A stretch of 64,000 nt of DNA from Symbiodinium natans. Lineage: Eukaryota > Sar > Dinophyceae > Suessiales > Symbiodiniaceae. The DNA lies in contig CAJNDS010002657.1 in NCBI GenBank assembly GCA_905221605.1, forward strand, positions 997,001-1,061,000. The letters run 5' to 3'. Positions within the stretch are counted from its first letter, which is position 1. The number at the start of each line of letters is the position of its first letter. The position numbers and the translations under genes are program-made. The notes under the pieces are model-generated. The model searched no databases. It had not been told where the DNA came from and saw only the letters and a program-made list of their open reading frames with translations. This document shows, piece after piece, positions 56,190 through 64,000 of this stretch.

Positions 56190-56435
56190 GTGACTCACTT
56201 GGTTCCGGGGTATGTTTTCCGATGTCACGGGGTCAATGAACTCCACAACCTTGAATTCGTCGCTAAGTTCGCTGAGTGCCCTGGAGGCTTCAGGGCATGG
56301 GGTTTAGGGTTTAGGGTTTCGGGTTTAGGGCTTCGGCCAAGGCGCAAGGTCTATGACACCTTCTCCGCCGGGCACGCCCTGATGTGTTGGCTGAGTGCTC
56401 GTGCAAGTTTGGGTCATGTTACCCGAAACCCGTAA
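56190..56435 (+). CDS. Two coding-like blocks joined in frame by TTTAGGG units
   Basis: Block 1 (56190-about 56290) reads GYVFRCHGVNELHNLEFVAK then FAECPGG. Block 2 (about 56330-56435) reads RRKVYDTFSAGHALMCWLSA and ends at TAA. Between them ~42 bases of TTTAGGG-type repeat keep the frame open. Either this is an intron of telomere units whose length happens to be a multiple of three, or telomere units invaded a coding region. Family unknown. Confidence 0.35.
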   Translation: MTHLVPGYVFRCHGVNELHNLEFVAKFAECPGGFRAWGLGFRVSGLGLRPRRKVYDTFSAGHALMCWLSARASLGHVTRNP

Positions 56436-57383
56436 GCTTTTAAGCACTCCACTCCCCCCCTCCCCTGCCTACCGGAGAAATCAAAAACACCTACAACTTG
56501 CACGGGTTTTAGATCCTTAAACCCAAACCCCTAAGCCCCTCGTCCGGTAGCGCTCCTGCTTTACATTCTTTCGTAGGCCTTGTGGACTCGGCATACCCAG
56601 TGGTACCCTTTTGGCCCTTTTGTGGCTAAGGGTTTAGGGGTGGGGTTTTGGGTTTAGGGTTTAAGGGCTTTTGGTCTAGGCGTTGCCGGCTTTGGGGTTT
56701 CGATTGTCTGGGTTCCTTCATGAAACGGTAATCAACCCACCCGTAAAGACCTGTTCGCCCACAATTCTTTTAAGTCAATGATATATTATAGACCTGGTCT
56801 GAACACCATCCCCTCCCTTCCCCAAACCCTAAACCCCAACCCGCCGACCCCTAACCCTAAACCATAAATCTTGAACCCTAAACCCTAAGCTCCAAACCCT
56901 AAACCCCAAACCCCGAACCCCAAACCCCAAACCTAAACTCCGAAGCTCAAGAAACGCTGAGGGGCACCCACAAAACCTTGTCGTGCACACCACGGGTGGC
57001 AGGTCATGGGCAGCCTTCCTGGACGTGAGGCGCCGGATTTTTTGGGGGTTTAGGGTTGAGGGTTGAGGGTTTAGGGTTTAGGGATTTTGGGTTCGGGGTC
57101 CTACAGCAACCCGTAGCTGCCGCCCTACTCACAAAGGTGCCGAACACAAGGATTCATTCACGAAGGTTCTTTAAACCTTGTTGGGCAGTGGTGGCGGAGG
57201 GAGGAAAGGATTTCAGGAGGCGTGGAGCGTTTGGGAGTTCGGTGGGTTTAGGGGTTAGGGTTTAGGGGCTTAGCAGGGTTTAGGGTTCAGGGTTTTAGGG
57301 TTTAGGGTATAGGGTTTAGGGTTTGGGGTTTAGGGTTTAGGGTTTAGGGTCTACTACCCTGAACCCTATCGGTCGTCATCCAG
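56436..57383. repeat. Spacer with telomere-type arrays
   Basis: CCCTAAA/CCCCAAA at 56819-56935, TTTAGGG at 57040-57085 and 57243-57352. The piece CATACCCAGTGGTACCC at 56590 resembles the end of MITE family 3. The frame 57056-57265 starts in telomere units and is doubtful. Confidence 0.7.
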
Positions 57384-57475
57384 GACCGGACGCCACTTCG
57401 GCGACTGCCTCGCCTGGCCGCACATCCTCACGGAGCTTCAGGGGGCTCAGCACCAAGCCTTTGAAGGTGTTGGAG
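57384..57475 (+). CDS. Exon candidate after CATCCAG
   Basis: About 30 codons: TGRHFGDCLAWPHILTELQG then AQHQAFEG. Acceptor CATCCAG directly precedes it; TTTAGGG units follow from 57479. Natural composition; family unknown. Confidence 0.4.
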
Positions 57476-57557
57476 TGTTTAGGGTTTGGGGTTTCGGGTT
57501 TCGGGTTCAGGGTGATTTTTGTTCGGTTGTTTGTGGGAGGGCTTAGGGTGGTAGGTT

Positions 57558-57705
57558 GGGATGTTCCCCCTTACTTCTTGTACTAACTAAGGGACTGCAT
57601 AGAAGCGCCACATCATCGAGTCCTTGACCAGTCCTTGATAGGGATTGATACTAGTGGGATTTTAGACTTCCTATTAAGGACTGTTCGTATGAGGGGGAAC
57701 ATCCC
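57558..57705. mobile_element. Hairpin MITE family 2, best copy
   Basis: Ends GGGATGTTCCCCCTTACT and TATGAGGGGGAACATCCC are inverted repeats; inside, TAAGGGACTG and CCTATTAAGGACTGTTCG extend the similarity with the other copies. 148 bp, non-coding. Confidence 0.75.
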
Positions 57706-57995
57706 AAGTGGTAAGGGTTACTACTATTTGCTTACGAATCACCCAAAATGTGAACATACTCTTCCTTATATAAGGGTAGTATAAGTTTGGAGGGCCGGGT
57801 TCTTAAGCAAGTAGGAGGGTTTAGGGTTGAGGCTAGGGTTCAGGGGGTGTAGGGATTGGGATGTAGGGTTTGAGACCTAGGGCTCAGGTTCTTAAGCAAG
57901 TAGGAGGGTTTAGTTCAGTCGGGACGGCGCCGTTCAGCAGCCGTCGGTCAAGCCCGGATCTCTGGCTGCACCCGCTGGATGCAGTTCATTCCAGC
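57706..57995. other. Spacer with a 20-base duplication
   Basis: TTCTTAAGCAAGTAGGAGGG occurs twice (57801 and 57890). TTTAGGG-like units in between. No gene. Confidence 0.5.
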
Positions 57996-58335
57996 CCGCT
58001 TGTCGACTGCAGTCCCGCACCTTCATTGCGCGTGGGGTGGTGGCCGCGTACCGCAGCACGCTGTGGGCAATCCAGGCTGGTCATCGTGTATCCCTCGGGA
58101 CAGTGGGGACCGAGCGAGCGTGGCGCAACCTGCAGCGCGCCAGCCGCAACAAGACATGCACTGTGTCTGATGCCCGGACCCGTCAGCTTCTCCTGCTGAC
58201 TCGGTGGCTGCGAGAGGCCCAGGGTCGCCTGATGGCAAAATCCCAGGTGTCGCATCTAGTATTGGGCTTCGGGCTTATAGCCGAAGTAATGACAACGCAT
58301 TGCCCATCTTGGAGAGTCTTCAAGCCCACCCACCC
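57996..58335 (+). CDS. Exon candidate of about 100 codons, unrecognised
   Basis: Open forward frame with natural composition: VVAAYRSTLWAIQAGHRVSL, GTERAWRNLQRASRNKTCTV, TRQLLLLTRWLREAQGRLMA. The most protein-like part is 58010-58260. The frame then runs into CCCTAAA-type sequence. Other frames over the same bases are also open, owing to high GC. Helical, Arg-rich; family unknown. Confidence 0.4.
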
Positions 58336-58828
58336 AAACCAAAAACCCCCCCAAAACCCTAAGCCCCATGAGCCCCCATAATCCCTATAAACGCCCGATA
58401 AACCCTAACAGAAACCCATAAACCCTAGAAAACCCTATAAACCCTATAAGCCCTAAAGCCTATAAACCCGAACGCTATAAACCCGAAACCCTCAACCCCA
58501 AACCCTAAACCCTAAACCCTCAACCCTAAACCCTAGACCCTATCAACCCGAAACCCTATAAACCCTAAACCCCAAACCCCACACCCTCAACACCAAACCC
58601 TAAACCCCAAGCTCTAAACCCCAAAGCCCGAACCCCAAACCCTAAGCCCTCAACCACAAACCCTAAACCCTAAACCCCAAACCCTAAACCCTAAAGCCTA
58701 AACCACAAACCTTAAACCCTAAACTAACCCAAACCCCAAACCCTAAACCCTAAGCCCTAAACCCGAAACCCTAAACCCCAAACCCTAAACCCCAAACCCT
58801 AAACCCCAAACCCTAACCCCAAAACCCT
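58336..58828 (-). repeat. Long degenerate CCCTAAA/CCCCAAA/CCCTATAAA cluster
   Basis: About 490 bases of telomere-like units with many variants, including CCCTATAAA nine-mers in the first 200 bases and alternating CCCTAAA-CCCCAAA at the end. Confidence 0.9.
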
Positions 58829-58937
58829 TGTGAGATTTTCCTGTTGACAGGCACCGAGTTGGATTTCGTGTTGAGTAGAAGCTGTTAGTCGAACACTTGT
58901 ATAGGCATGAACAAGCATGCAATCGTCAATAGCGACC

Positions 58938-59099
58938 TTAAGACACGTTCCTGCATGACAGGCGCCTTGGGCTCAGACGGAGAAGCAAGCTACGTAGTCT
59001 AGTCACTGTGACTCCGGCCCCAGTACCCCGCTTCTGAAACTGGTAGCGGAGCTCGAGCTCAGTGACACGTTTTTCATTCCTCGCAGCAATCTCGTCCGG
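58938..59099 (-). CDS. Minus-strand exon candidate ending in TAA
   Basis: 54 codons on the minus strand: PDEIAARNEKRVTELELRYQ at the start, then FQKRGTGAGVTVTRLRS, with stop at 58940-58938. The first 30 residues look like genuine helix; the rest is Arg/Leu-rich. No telomere units inside. Family unknown. Confidence 0.35.
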   Translation of the reverse strand, partial: PDEIAARNEKRVTELELRYQFQKRGTGAGVTVTRLRSLLLRLSPRRLSCRNVS

Positions 59100-59129
59100 A
59101 AGAGAGAACTAAAGGGGATTTGGGTGTGA

Positions 59130-59271
59130 GCCAAACCCTAAACCCTAAACCCCAAACCCTAAACCCCAAACCCTAAACCCCAAAACCCTAAACCCCAAAA
59201 CCCTAAACCCCAAACCCTAAACCCCAAACCCTAAACCCCAAACCCTAAACCCTAAACCCTCCTTCTGGCAG
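59130..59271 (-). repeat. Alternating CCCTAAA / CCCCAAA array ending in GGCAG
   Basis: Higher-order alternation of the two units (CCCTAAACCCCAAA period 14) for about 100 bases, ending CTTCTGGCAG before the next island. Confidence 0.9.
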
Positions 59272-59362
59272 AGCCCAGGCCTGGCGAAGTGACGACGAGG
59301 AGCCGATTGAGGTCGTCGGAGATCAGGTCGTCTGGCCGCGAGGCGCCTGGCCTGGGACACTC
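59272..59362 (+). CDS. Exon candidate after CTTCTGGCAG
   Basis: About 30 codons: RAQAWRSDDEEPIEVVGDQV then VWPRGAWPG. Pyrimidine-rich acceptor on its 5' side, TTTAGGG array beginning 59389 on its 3' side. Acidic, with a short beta-like end (VVGDQVVW). Family unknown. Confidence 0.4.
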
Positions 59363-59548
59363 TTCGGTCTTCGGGTCGTTTTTGGCTTAGGGTTTAGGGT
59401 TTAGGGTTTAGGGTGTAGGTTTTAGGGTTCAGGGTTCAGGGTTTAGGGTTGGGGTTTGGGTTCAGGGTTAGGATAACGGGTTTAGGGTTTAGGGTTTAGG
59501 GTTTAGGGTTTAAGGTTGCTTACGGCTTAGGGTCTATAGGAACTTTCA
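59363..59548 (+). repeat. TTTAGGG array with TTCAGGG variants
   Basis: Units from 59389 to 59516, interrupted by GATAACGGG. Confidence 0.9.
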
Positions 59549-59629
59549 TGCCAGCGCATCTTTGGCGAGTCGAGAACCCTGCTGCACAGAAGCAGGATGG
59601 GCCGCGCTGAGAAGACCTACTGGGGATGA
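59549..59629 (+). CDS. Terminal exon candidate, unrecognised
   Basis: 26 codons and TGA: CQRIFGESRTLLHRSRMGRA then EKTYWG. No telomere units within. A possible acceptor is ATGCCAG at its 5' side. Short, so weak. Confidence 0.25.
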   Translation, partial: CQRIFGESRTLLHRSRMGRAEKTYWG

Positions 59630-59756
59630 GGGAATGAGGTCCCTCATATGAAGTAGGGTTTATATTACTGTTATTGGTGAGTGTATATAAGGTTCCTTTT
59701 TAATATTGGTGAGTGCATATGCCTGGTGGCCTTTTGGGGATACAAGAAATATGAAC

Positions 59757-59868
59757 CCGGTAGCCCTGTGGTACCCTTTACCCTTTTTTGGGGTTCTGGG
59801 TTTCTCTTATAAAGTAACCAACCCAAAAGAAGGGTGCCCTTACTTTAAGATGGTTACTGGGCTACCAA
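59757..59868. mobile_element. Hairpin MITE family 3, short copy
   Basis: CCGGTAGCCCTGTGGTACCC on the left and TGGTTACTGGGCTACC on the right are inverted. The core TTGGGGTTCTGGGTTTCTC and AACCAACCCAAAAGAAGG is symmetric as well. Confidence 0.7.
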
Positions 59869-59934
59869 GTGGTTCTTAGCAGGATGAGGGAATGAGGTGC
59901 CTGATATACCCTTATATATACCTTGGGATGTTCC

Positions 59935-59976
59935 CCCTTAGACCAAGAGTCCTTAACAGGGATGGTGGAACATCCC
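59935..59976. mobile_element. Hairpin MITE family 2, short internal-deletion copy
   Basis: GGGATGTTCCCCCTTA and GGTGGAACATCCC with only ~15 bases between. Likely an internally deleted copy of the element at 57558. Confidence 0.6.
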
Positions 59977-60047
59977 AATATGTACCCATTTAAGGGATTA
60001 CATAGGGTGCCGGATCCCCTCAGTCTTTACGAAGAACCAGTAGGAAG

Positions 60048-60170
60048 ATGTGGAGGCTTCGGAATTCCGAGGGTGCCAAGCTGGAAGTGAAGGAGGCACG
60101 CGTGAAGAGCGAGGAACCGGGCCATGAGGGCCGACATCTACACGAGCCATGTGGAGACGGCCGTCTTTGA
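60048..60170 (+). CDS. Short frame with ATG and stop, exon candidate
   Basis: 40 codons: MWRLRNSEGAKLEVKEARVK then SEEPGHEGRHLHEPCGDG, stop TGA 60168-60170. Charged; could be an exon with the ATG internal. A minus-strand frame overlaps. Family unknown. Confidence 0.3.
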   Translation: MWRLRNSEGAKLEVKEARVKSEEPGHEGRHLHEPCGDGRL

Positions 60171-60564
60171 GATTCGCTTGAAAGGGTTTGGGGATCAGTG
60201 GTTTTAGGGGGTTTAGCGTTAAGGGCTTGTTCTCCAAGGCTACTCTGGATCATCTTGGTGGGCCTGGAGTTTGGGATAGTTCAAGGTGGCAAGCCTCGAG
60301 CGATTGCAGTTGCCCTACGACAGGAGACAAGGCCCTACTGTAAAGGCCAAAGCTTCACATGAAATGTGGGTGCGCCCTCGCAGAAAAGGATTTGGGAAAC
60401 CCTGCGAGAAAGGGTCTCCCCGTTTATATTGTGGCATTCTCCTTGTGGGTTTAGGAGTCTAAGGTTGTTTTGTCGTCTCGTTTTTTTTTTTTGTGGTTGG
60501 GGGGGGGGGGGGAATTAACCCCTCAACCCTCAACCCTCAACCCTTGACCCTAAACCCTAACCAG
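60171..60564. other. Spacer, poly-T/poly-G and CCCTCAA units
   Basis: Poly-T 60481-60492, poly-G 60498-60512, then CCCTCAACCCTCAACCC and CCCTAACCAG at 60521-60564. No gene. Confidence 0.6.
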
Positions 60565-60665
60565 ATGCCTGGTTTCCAGGCAGCCGGGATGTTCTCATCG
60601 TGGACGGGGGCACCGATACTTTTACTCTCCGGCAGACCGGGGACGGCAACAAGGCTGAGGGCTTT
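60565..60665 (+). CDS. Exon candidate after CCCTAACCAG
   Basis: About 33 codons reading DAWFPGSRDVLIVDGGTDTF then TLRQTGDGNKAEG, phase 1 after the AG. Pattern DVLIVDGGTDTFTLRQ looks like real beta strands. The acceptor is a changed telomere unit (CCCTAACCAG). The exon's last ~25 bases and the following telomere-like intron start are duplicated at 60714. Family unknown. Confidence 0.5.
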
Positions 60666-60778
60666 CGGGTTTGGGGTTTTAGGGTTTAGGGCCTTTTAGG
60701 GTTGAGGTTTAGGGACGGCAACAAGGCTGAGGGCTTTGGGGTTTTAGGGTTTAGGGCCTTTTAGGGTTGAGGTTTAGG
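60642..60778 (+). repeat. 72-base tandem duplication spanning exon end and telomere-like intron
   Basis: GACGGCAACAAGGCTGAGGG starts at 60642 and again at 60714; both are followed by GGGGTTTTAGGGTTTAGGGC and CTTTTAGGGTTGAGG. The second copy lacks about 7 bases. Confidence 0.85.
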
Positions 60779-61271
60779 ATGCAGGGTTTGCCTGCATTCA
60801 GAACCATGGGCCCTTAGTATGGTCCCTTACCCTGGTCTAGGAGTGTTTACGACTCAGAACCTAGGTTGGGGGGGGGGGGGGGGGGGGTTGATGTCGAAGT
60901 TCTTCAACTTGTATGCCATGTTCTTGGGGAATTTAGGCTTTTAGGGTTTAGTGTTTAGGGTTGCTGCAAACATTTTGTTTCAAGTATGCTATTCGGGGCG
61001 ATTTGATGCTCTTTGGAGCTCGGGGGCTCCAAACCCCAAGCCCTAACCCTAACCCCTGAACCCTAAACCCAAACCCTAAACCCTAAACCCTAAACCCTAA
61101 ACCCTAAACCCTAAACCCTAAACCCGAAATCCGAAACCCTGAGCCGAGCCTTTAGGTGTCTAGGATGTCTGGGGCCCATGCCTCACGCCTCAAGCCCTAA
61201 ACCCTGAAGATCTCTTAGGCCCTGAAGCCGTTAGAGCCCTCAACTTGTAAACCCTAGACCCGAATCCTAGG
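60779..61271. repeat. Spacer with poly-G and CCCTAAA array
   Basis: Poly-G 60868-60889, CCCTAAA array 61043-61138. No gene. Confidence 0.7.
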
Positions 61272-61496
61272 ATGCCCAGTAGTGCCCTTATTCCCTTTTT
61301 GGGGGCTCTAGGTTCCCCTATAAACCCCTTTAAGCAAAAAACCCTTGTTAATCCTAGTTTACTTGGAAACCTAGAATCCTGTTTGCCTTTGAAGGCACAA
61401 AATAGCGACTTCACCAGGTCCCCTGTGAAGAGTTCCACGGATTCTACGAGCGCCGGGGGGCCCTTGACGTGGAATAGCCTAAAGGCTAGGGTTTAG
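61272..61496 (+). other. Partial MITE family 3 piece and weak frame
   Basis: GATGCCCAGTAGTGCCCTTA and TTCCCTTTTTGGGGGCTCTA at 61271-61310 resemble MITE family 3. The frame across it ends with SDFTRSPVKSSTDSTSAGGP, whose last part (61404-61470) could be exon. Not secure. Confidence 0.3.
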
Positions 61497-61766
61497 GGTT
61501 TAGGGTTTAGGGTTTAGGGTTTAGGGCTTATGGTTTAGGGTTTCGGGTTTAGGGCTTGGGGTTATGAACGCTAGACCCCTGACGCTTCGGCTTTAAGACA
61601 GAAAGTTCATGGGTAGCTATGAGTGGAGGTTTAGAACTTAGGGCTTAGGGCCCAATAGTTTTCACCGCATATTCCGTTGCTTATAACTACCCCTAAACCC
61701 TAAATCCTAAACCCTAAACTCTAAACCCTAAACCTGAACTACCTATGAAGTATGGTAGAGGGCTCG
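61497..61766. repeat. TTTAGGG and CCCTAAA patches
   Basis: TTTAGGG 61488-61560; CCCTAAA 61690-61735. No gene. Confidence 0.8.
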
Positions 61767-61847
61767 GCAACCTTCTGCGGATGCTGCCGAGGCCAATCAC
61801 ACCGTGTCCGCTGGGACGATGGAGACACCTGGCCGCGGGCCCCAGGG
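61767..61847 (+). CDS. Exon candidate, Cys/Trp-rich
   Basis: 27 codons: ATFCGCCRGQSHRVRWDDGD then TWPRAP. Bounded by telomere-type blocks on both sides (array from 61850). Family unknown. Confidence 0.35.
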
Positions 61848-61849
61848 TA

Positions 61850-62593
61850 GGGTTTAGGGTTCAGGGTTCAGGGATTAGGGTTTAGGGTTTAGGGTTCAGG
61901 GTTCAGGGTTTAGGGTTTAGGGATTAGGGTTTAGGGTTTAGGGTTTAGGGTTTAGGCATTAGGGTAGGGTTCAGGGTTCAGGGTGCAGGGTTCAGGGCAT
62001 AAGGCTTGTTGAGCACTTTTTCGCGCACAGGATGTAGGGCTTCGGTGCAACTAGGTTTTGCTATAACCTTCCAGACCCTACTTTTTGTAGGGTGTAGGAC
62101 CTTGGGGCCCTACAAGAAGTAGGTTCTGCAGTTCACGGCATGGTTTCGAGAATGCAACTAACGCAGGAGCCAAAATTGGCCAAAATCAATGCCAACATCA
62201 TACCCTCAGCATCCAAGAAAGTATAAACCCTAAACCCTAAACCCTAAACCCTAAACGACTATCCTCGAAGCAAGCGGCGCGTGCGAAGTTGAGGGGCGTA
62301 GTGCTCAGGGTCATGGGTGAAGGTTCTATGCAGGTTTCGGGTTTGGGGCTTCTTTAGAAGCCTTGGTCCCTCGTTTACCCCCCCTATAGGGATTAGGGCT
62401 TGGGTGTTCGGGATTCAGCACCCTAAAACCCCAGCCCTAAACCCTAAACCCTAAAATCGAACCCTGCATATACCCCTGCCCAAGCTGGGGGGTGACCCTA
62501 CTAGCCCACAAGTACTTTCTAAGTTCCCCAATCCTCCAAGCACCTGAGAAGACTCCTAGACCATAAACCCTAAACCCTAAACCCCAAACCCAC
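61850..62593. repeat. TTTAGGG/TTCAGGG cluster and spacer
   Basis: Array 61850-61995 in which TTTAGGG and TTCAGGG pairs alternate, then spacer with a CTTTTTGTAGGG / CTACAAGAAGTAGG inverted motif near 62085-62115, then CCCTAAA at 62223-62257 and 62425-62455. No gene supported. Confidence 0.7.
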
Positions 62594-62748
62594 TCCTGGA
62601 GCTGTCCTCCGAAGTGGGAGACAGATCCTGGGGTGCCAGGGTTTAAGGATTCAGGGTTTAGGGTTTAGGGGTTTACGGGTTAGGGGTTAGGGGTGTAGGG
62701 GTTTAGGGGTTAGGGGCTTAGGGTTGAGGGGTTCAGGGTTTAGGGTGT

Positions 62749-62825
62749 ACCATTGGGGCGATAGAGCCTCCGTAGTCTCGCCCAGGTCGCGAATCCCGGG
62801 GCTGGCATTGTCGCGGAAGGAGCCC
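62749..62825 (-). CDS. Minus-strand exon candidate
   Basis: On the minus strand about 24 codons read SFRDNASPGIRDLGETTEAL then SPQWY, a natural sequence starting right after the CCCTAAA/GGGTTTAGGGG block (on that strand GGGGTTTAGGGGCTCC). The plus strand is also open but looks less natural. Family unknown. Confidence 0.3.
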
Positions 62826-63092
62826 CTAAACCCCTAAACCCCTAAACCCGTAAACCCCTAAACCCCTAAACCCCTAAACCCCTAAACCCCTAAACCCGTA
62901 AACCCTTAAACCCCTGAACCCCTAAACCCCTAAACCCCTAAACCCGTAAACCCTTAAACCCCTAAACCCCTAAACCCCTAAACCCCTAAACCCCTAAACC
63001 CCTAAACCCCTAAACCCCTAAACCCCTAAACCCCTAAACCCTACACCCCCTAAGCCCGTAACCCTAAACCCTTAACCCTAAACCCTAAACCC
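62826..63092 (-). repeat. CCCCTAAA octamer array
   Basis: About 28 units of an eight-base variant CCCCTAAA with CCCGTAAA and CCCTTAAA interspersed, distinct from the seven-base arrays elsewhere. The last units return to CCCTAAA. Confidence 0.95.
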
Positions 63093-63104
63093 CGGACATT
63101 CTAA

Positions 63105-63182
63105 GTGGGGACCGCCAGTCTGTCTTATGTGGCAGCGAGGGCTTTCGAAGGTTTCCGGCGCCTGTGGCTCAAGGTGGCGTAG
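63105..63182 (+). CDS. Terminal exon candidate, unrecognised
   Basis: 25 codons and TAG: SLSYVAARAFEGFRRLWLKV A-type helix. A possible acceptor CGCCAG lies just before. Followed by degenerate TTTAGGG. Family unknown. Confidence 0.35.
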   Translation: MGTASLSYVAARAFEGFRRLWLKVA

Positions 63183-63460
63183 GGTTTCGAGTCTAGAGTT
63201 TTGGGTGGGTATAGGGTTTAGGGTTCTGGGGGGTTTAGGGTTTAGGGTTTTGGTGTTTAGGGTTAAGGGTCAAGGGTTAAGGGTTTAGGTTTGGGGTTGA
63301 GGGCTGACGATCGGGTCCGTCATACGCCAGCCGAGCGCATCCTTTCTGTGACTGGGCAACCTAGCACCCTAAACCCCGGGAGCTTGGGGGGTTTGGGGGG
63401 CTTAGGAGTTTTGGGGGATTTCGAGTAGGGGTTTCGAAACCCCTCAAACCCGCACACTCC
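63183..63460. repeat. Degenerate TTTAGGG and spacer
   Basis: Units at 63205-63300 and GGGGTTTGGGGGGCTTAGG at 63390-63420. No gene supported. Confidence 0.6.
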
Positions 63461-63535
63461 CGAAACCCCTTCCAAACCCCTTCCAAACCCCTTCCAAACC
63501 CCTTCCAAACCCCTTCCAAACCCCCCAAACCCCCA
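63461..63535. repeat. 12-base tandem repeat CTTCCAAACCCC
   Basis: Five to six perfect copies of AAACCCCTTCC. Minus-strand frames reading repeated GVWKGFGRGLE are artefacts of it. Confidence 0.95.
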
Positions 63536-64000
63536 AGCCCGCAAGTCCCCAAGCCGCTACAGCCCCTAAAGCCCTAAACCCCAAACCCCAAACCGTAAAC
63601 CCTAAACCCGAAACCCTAAACCCTAAACCCGAAACCCGAAACCCGAAACCCGAAACCCTAACCTCCCTCTTGCAGCCAGGAGGCTGGGCGTGAGGCGGGG
63701 CTTTCTGACTCAGCGACAATTGGAGCAGGTGTTGAAAGATGTTTCGGGCCTTTGGGGTGTAGGTTAGGGTTTAGGGTTTAGGGGTTAAGGGTTAGGGTTT
63801 AGGGTTTAGGGTACGTACCCCATTTTCAGCTGAATTCGGTTGAAGTAGGGCTTTGGGGTTTAAAGGTCCCTAATTAAGCCCTAATCCCTTGGGCAACATT
63901 CGGCCCTTGATCACCCTAAAGCCTTAAACCCTAAATATTTTCAGAGGGTAGTAAGGGCTATCTTATATGTATGTTGATATATTCATGCGTCTGTATATAT
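63536..64000. repeat. CCCTAAA/CCCGAAA array, TTTAGGG array, spacer
   Basis: CCCCAAA/CCCTAAA/CCCGAAA at 63578-63662 (four CCCGAAA in a row), TTTAGGG at 63757-63812. The window ends in unassigned sequence. Confidence 0.8.

Noticed and set aside
63320-63719. Minus-strand genes with GVWKGFGRGLE repeats
   Set aside because: They translate a 12-base tandem repeat and telomere units.
1-64000. CRISPR arrays, tRNA or rRNA genes
   Set aside because: No regularly spaced identical repeats with unique spacers, no cloverleaf and no rRNA signature were seen; the tandem arrays are telomere-type or satellites.

Overview
The window looks like nuclear DNA of a dinoflagellate, possibly of the Symbiodiniaceae or Polarella type. 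The evidence is indirect but consistent. TTTAGGG/CCCTAAA telomere-type repeats are scattered through all host sequence in both orientations. Short exon-shaped islands sit between those repeats. Introns have short direct repeats (AGG, GCCAG) at their boundaries and non-canonical GA-AG reading. A relict of the dinoflagellate spliced leader (core AGCCATTTTGGCT) lies 5' of one coding region. No bacterial, organellar, rRNA, tRNA or CRISPR feature was recognised.

Layout. (1) 1-15411: host DNA, a mosaic of telomere-repeat blocks, poly-C/poly-G, microsatellites and small exon islands. It includes one fairly convincing two-exon gene (12035-12529) and four copies of a ~110 bp mobile element with target-site duplications. 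(2) 15417-49969: one very large Ty1/copia-order LTR retrotransposon. It is flanked by the 5 bp duplication GAAGG and has two 736 bp LTRs that differ at four positions by eye. Its internal region runs gag-like coiled coil and CCCH zinc fingers, aspartic protease, methyltransferase-like domain, integrase, 2-oxoglutarate/Fe(II)-oxygenase-like domain, long unknown region with a dUTPase-like barrel, reverse transcriptase, RNase H. A further ~7 kb coding block downstream of RNase H encodes long coiled coils and a CxxC zinc module. (3) 35913-45682: a nested 9.8 kb DNA transposon with 26 bp perfect terminal inverted repeats and a TA duplication, inserted into that 3' block. It carries its own intron-containing genes (a CACTA/Mirage/Chapaev-like transposase and several unrecognised proteins), TTAATTAA-rich subterminal repeats, a family of AGGAGG...CTCCT hairpins, a MITE and a telomere-repeat cluster. 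(4) 49975-64000: host DNA again, telomere-repeat mosaic with exon islands on both strands, a C-rich minisatellite and two families of hairpin MITEs.

The retroelement genes form one replication machine (capsid, protease, integrase, RT/RNase H). What is unusual is the cargo in or next to pol: a C5-methyltransferase-like fold, an HxD...H oxygenase-like fold and a dUTPase-like fold, all nucleotide or base chemistry. The coding chain is broken into about ten overlapping frames with no internal stops otherwise. This may be real recoding or single-base indels in the assembly, and a similar break occurs in the host gene at 12371.

Limits: everything was read by eye. Domain calls rest on motifs rather than searches, and most small exons are candidates only.
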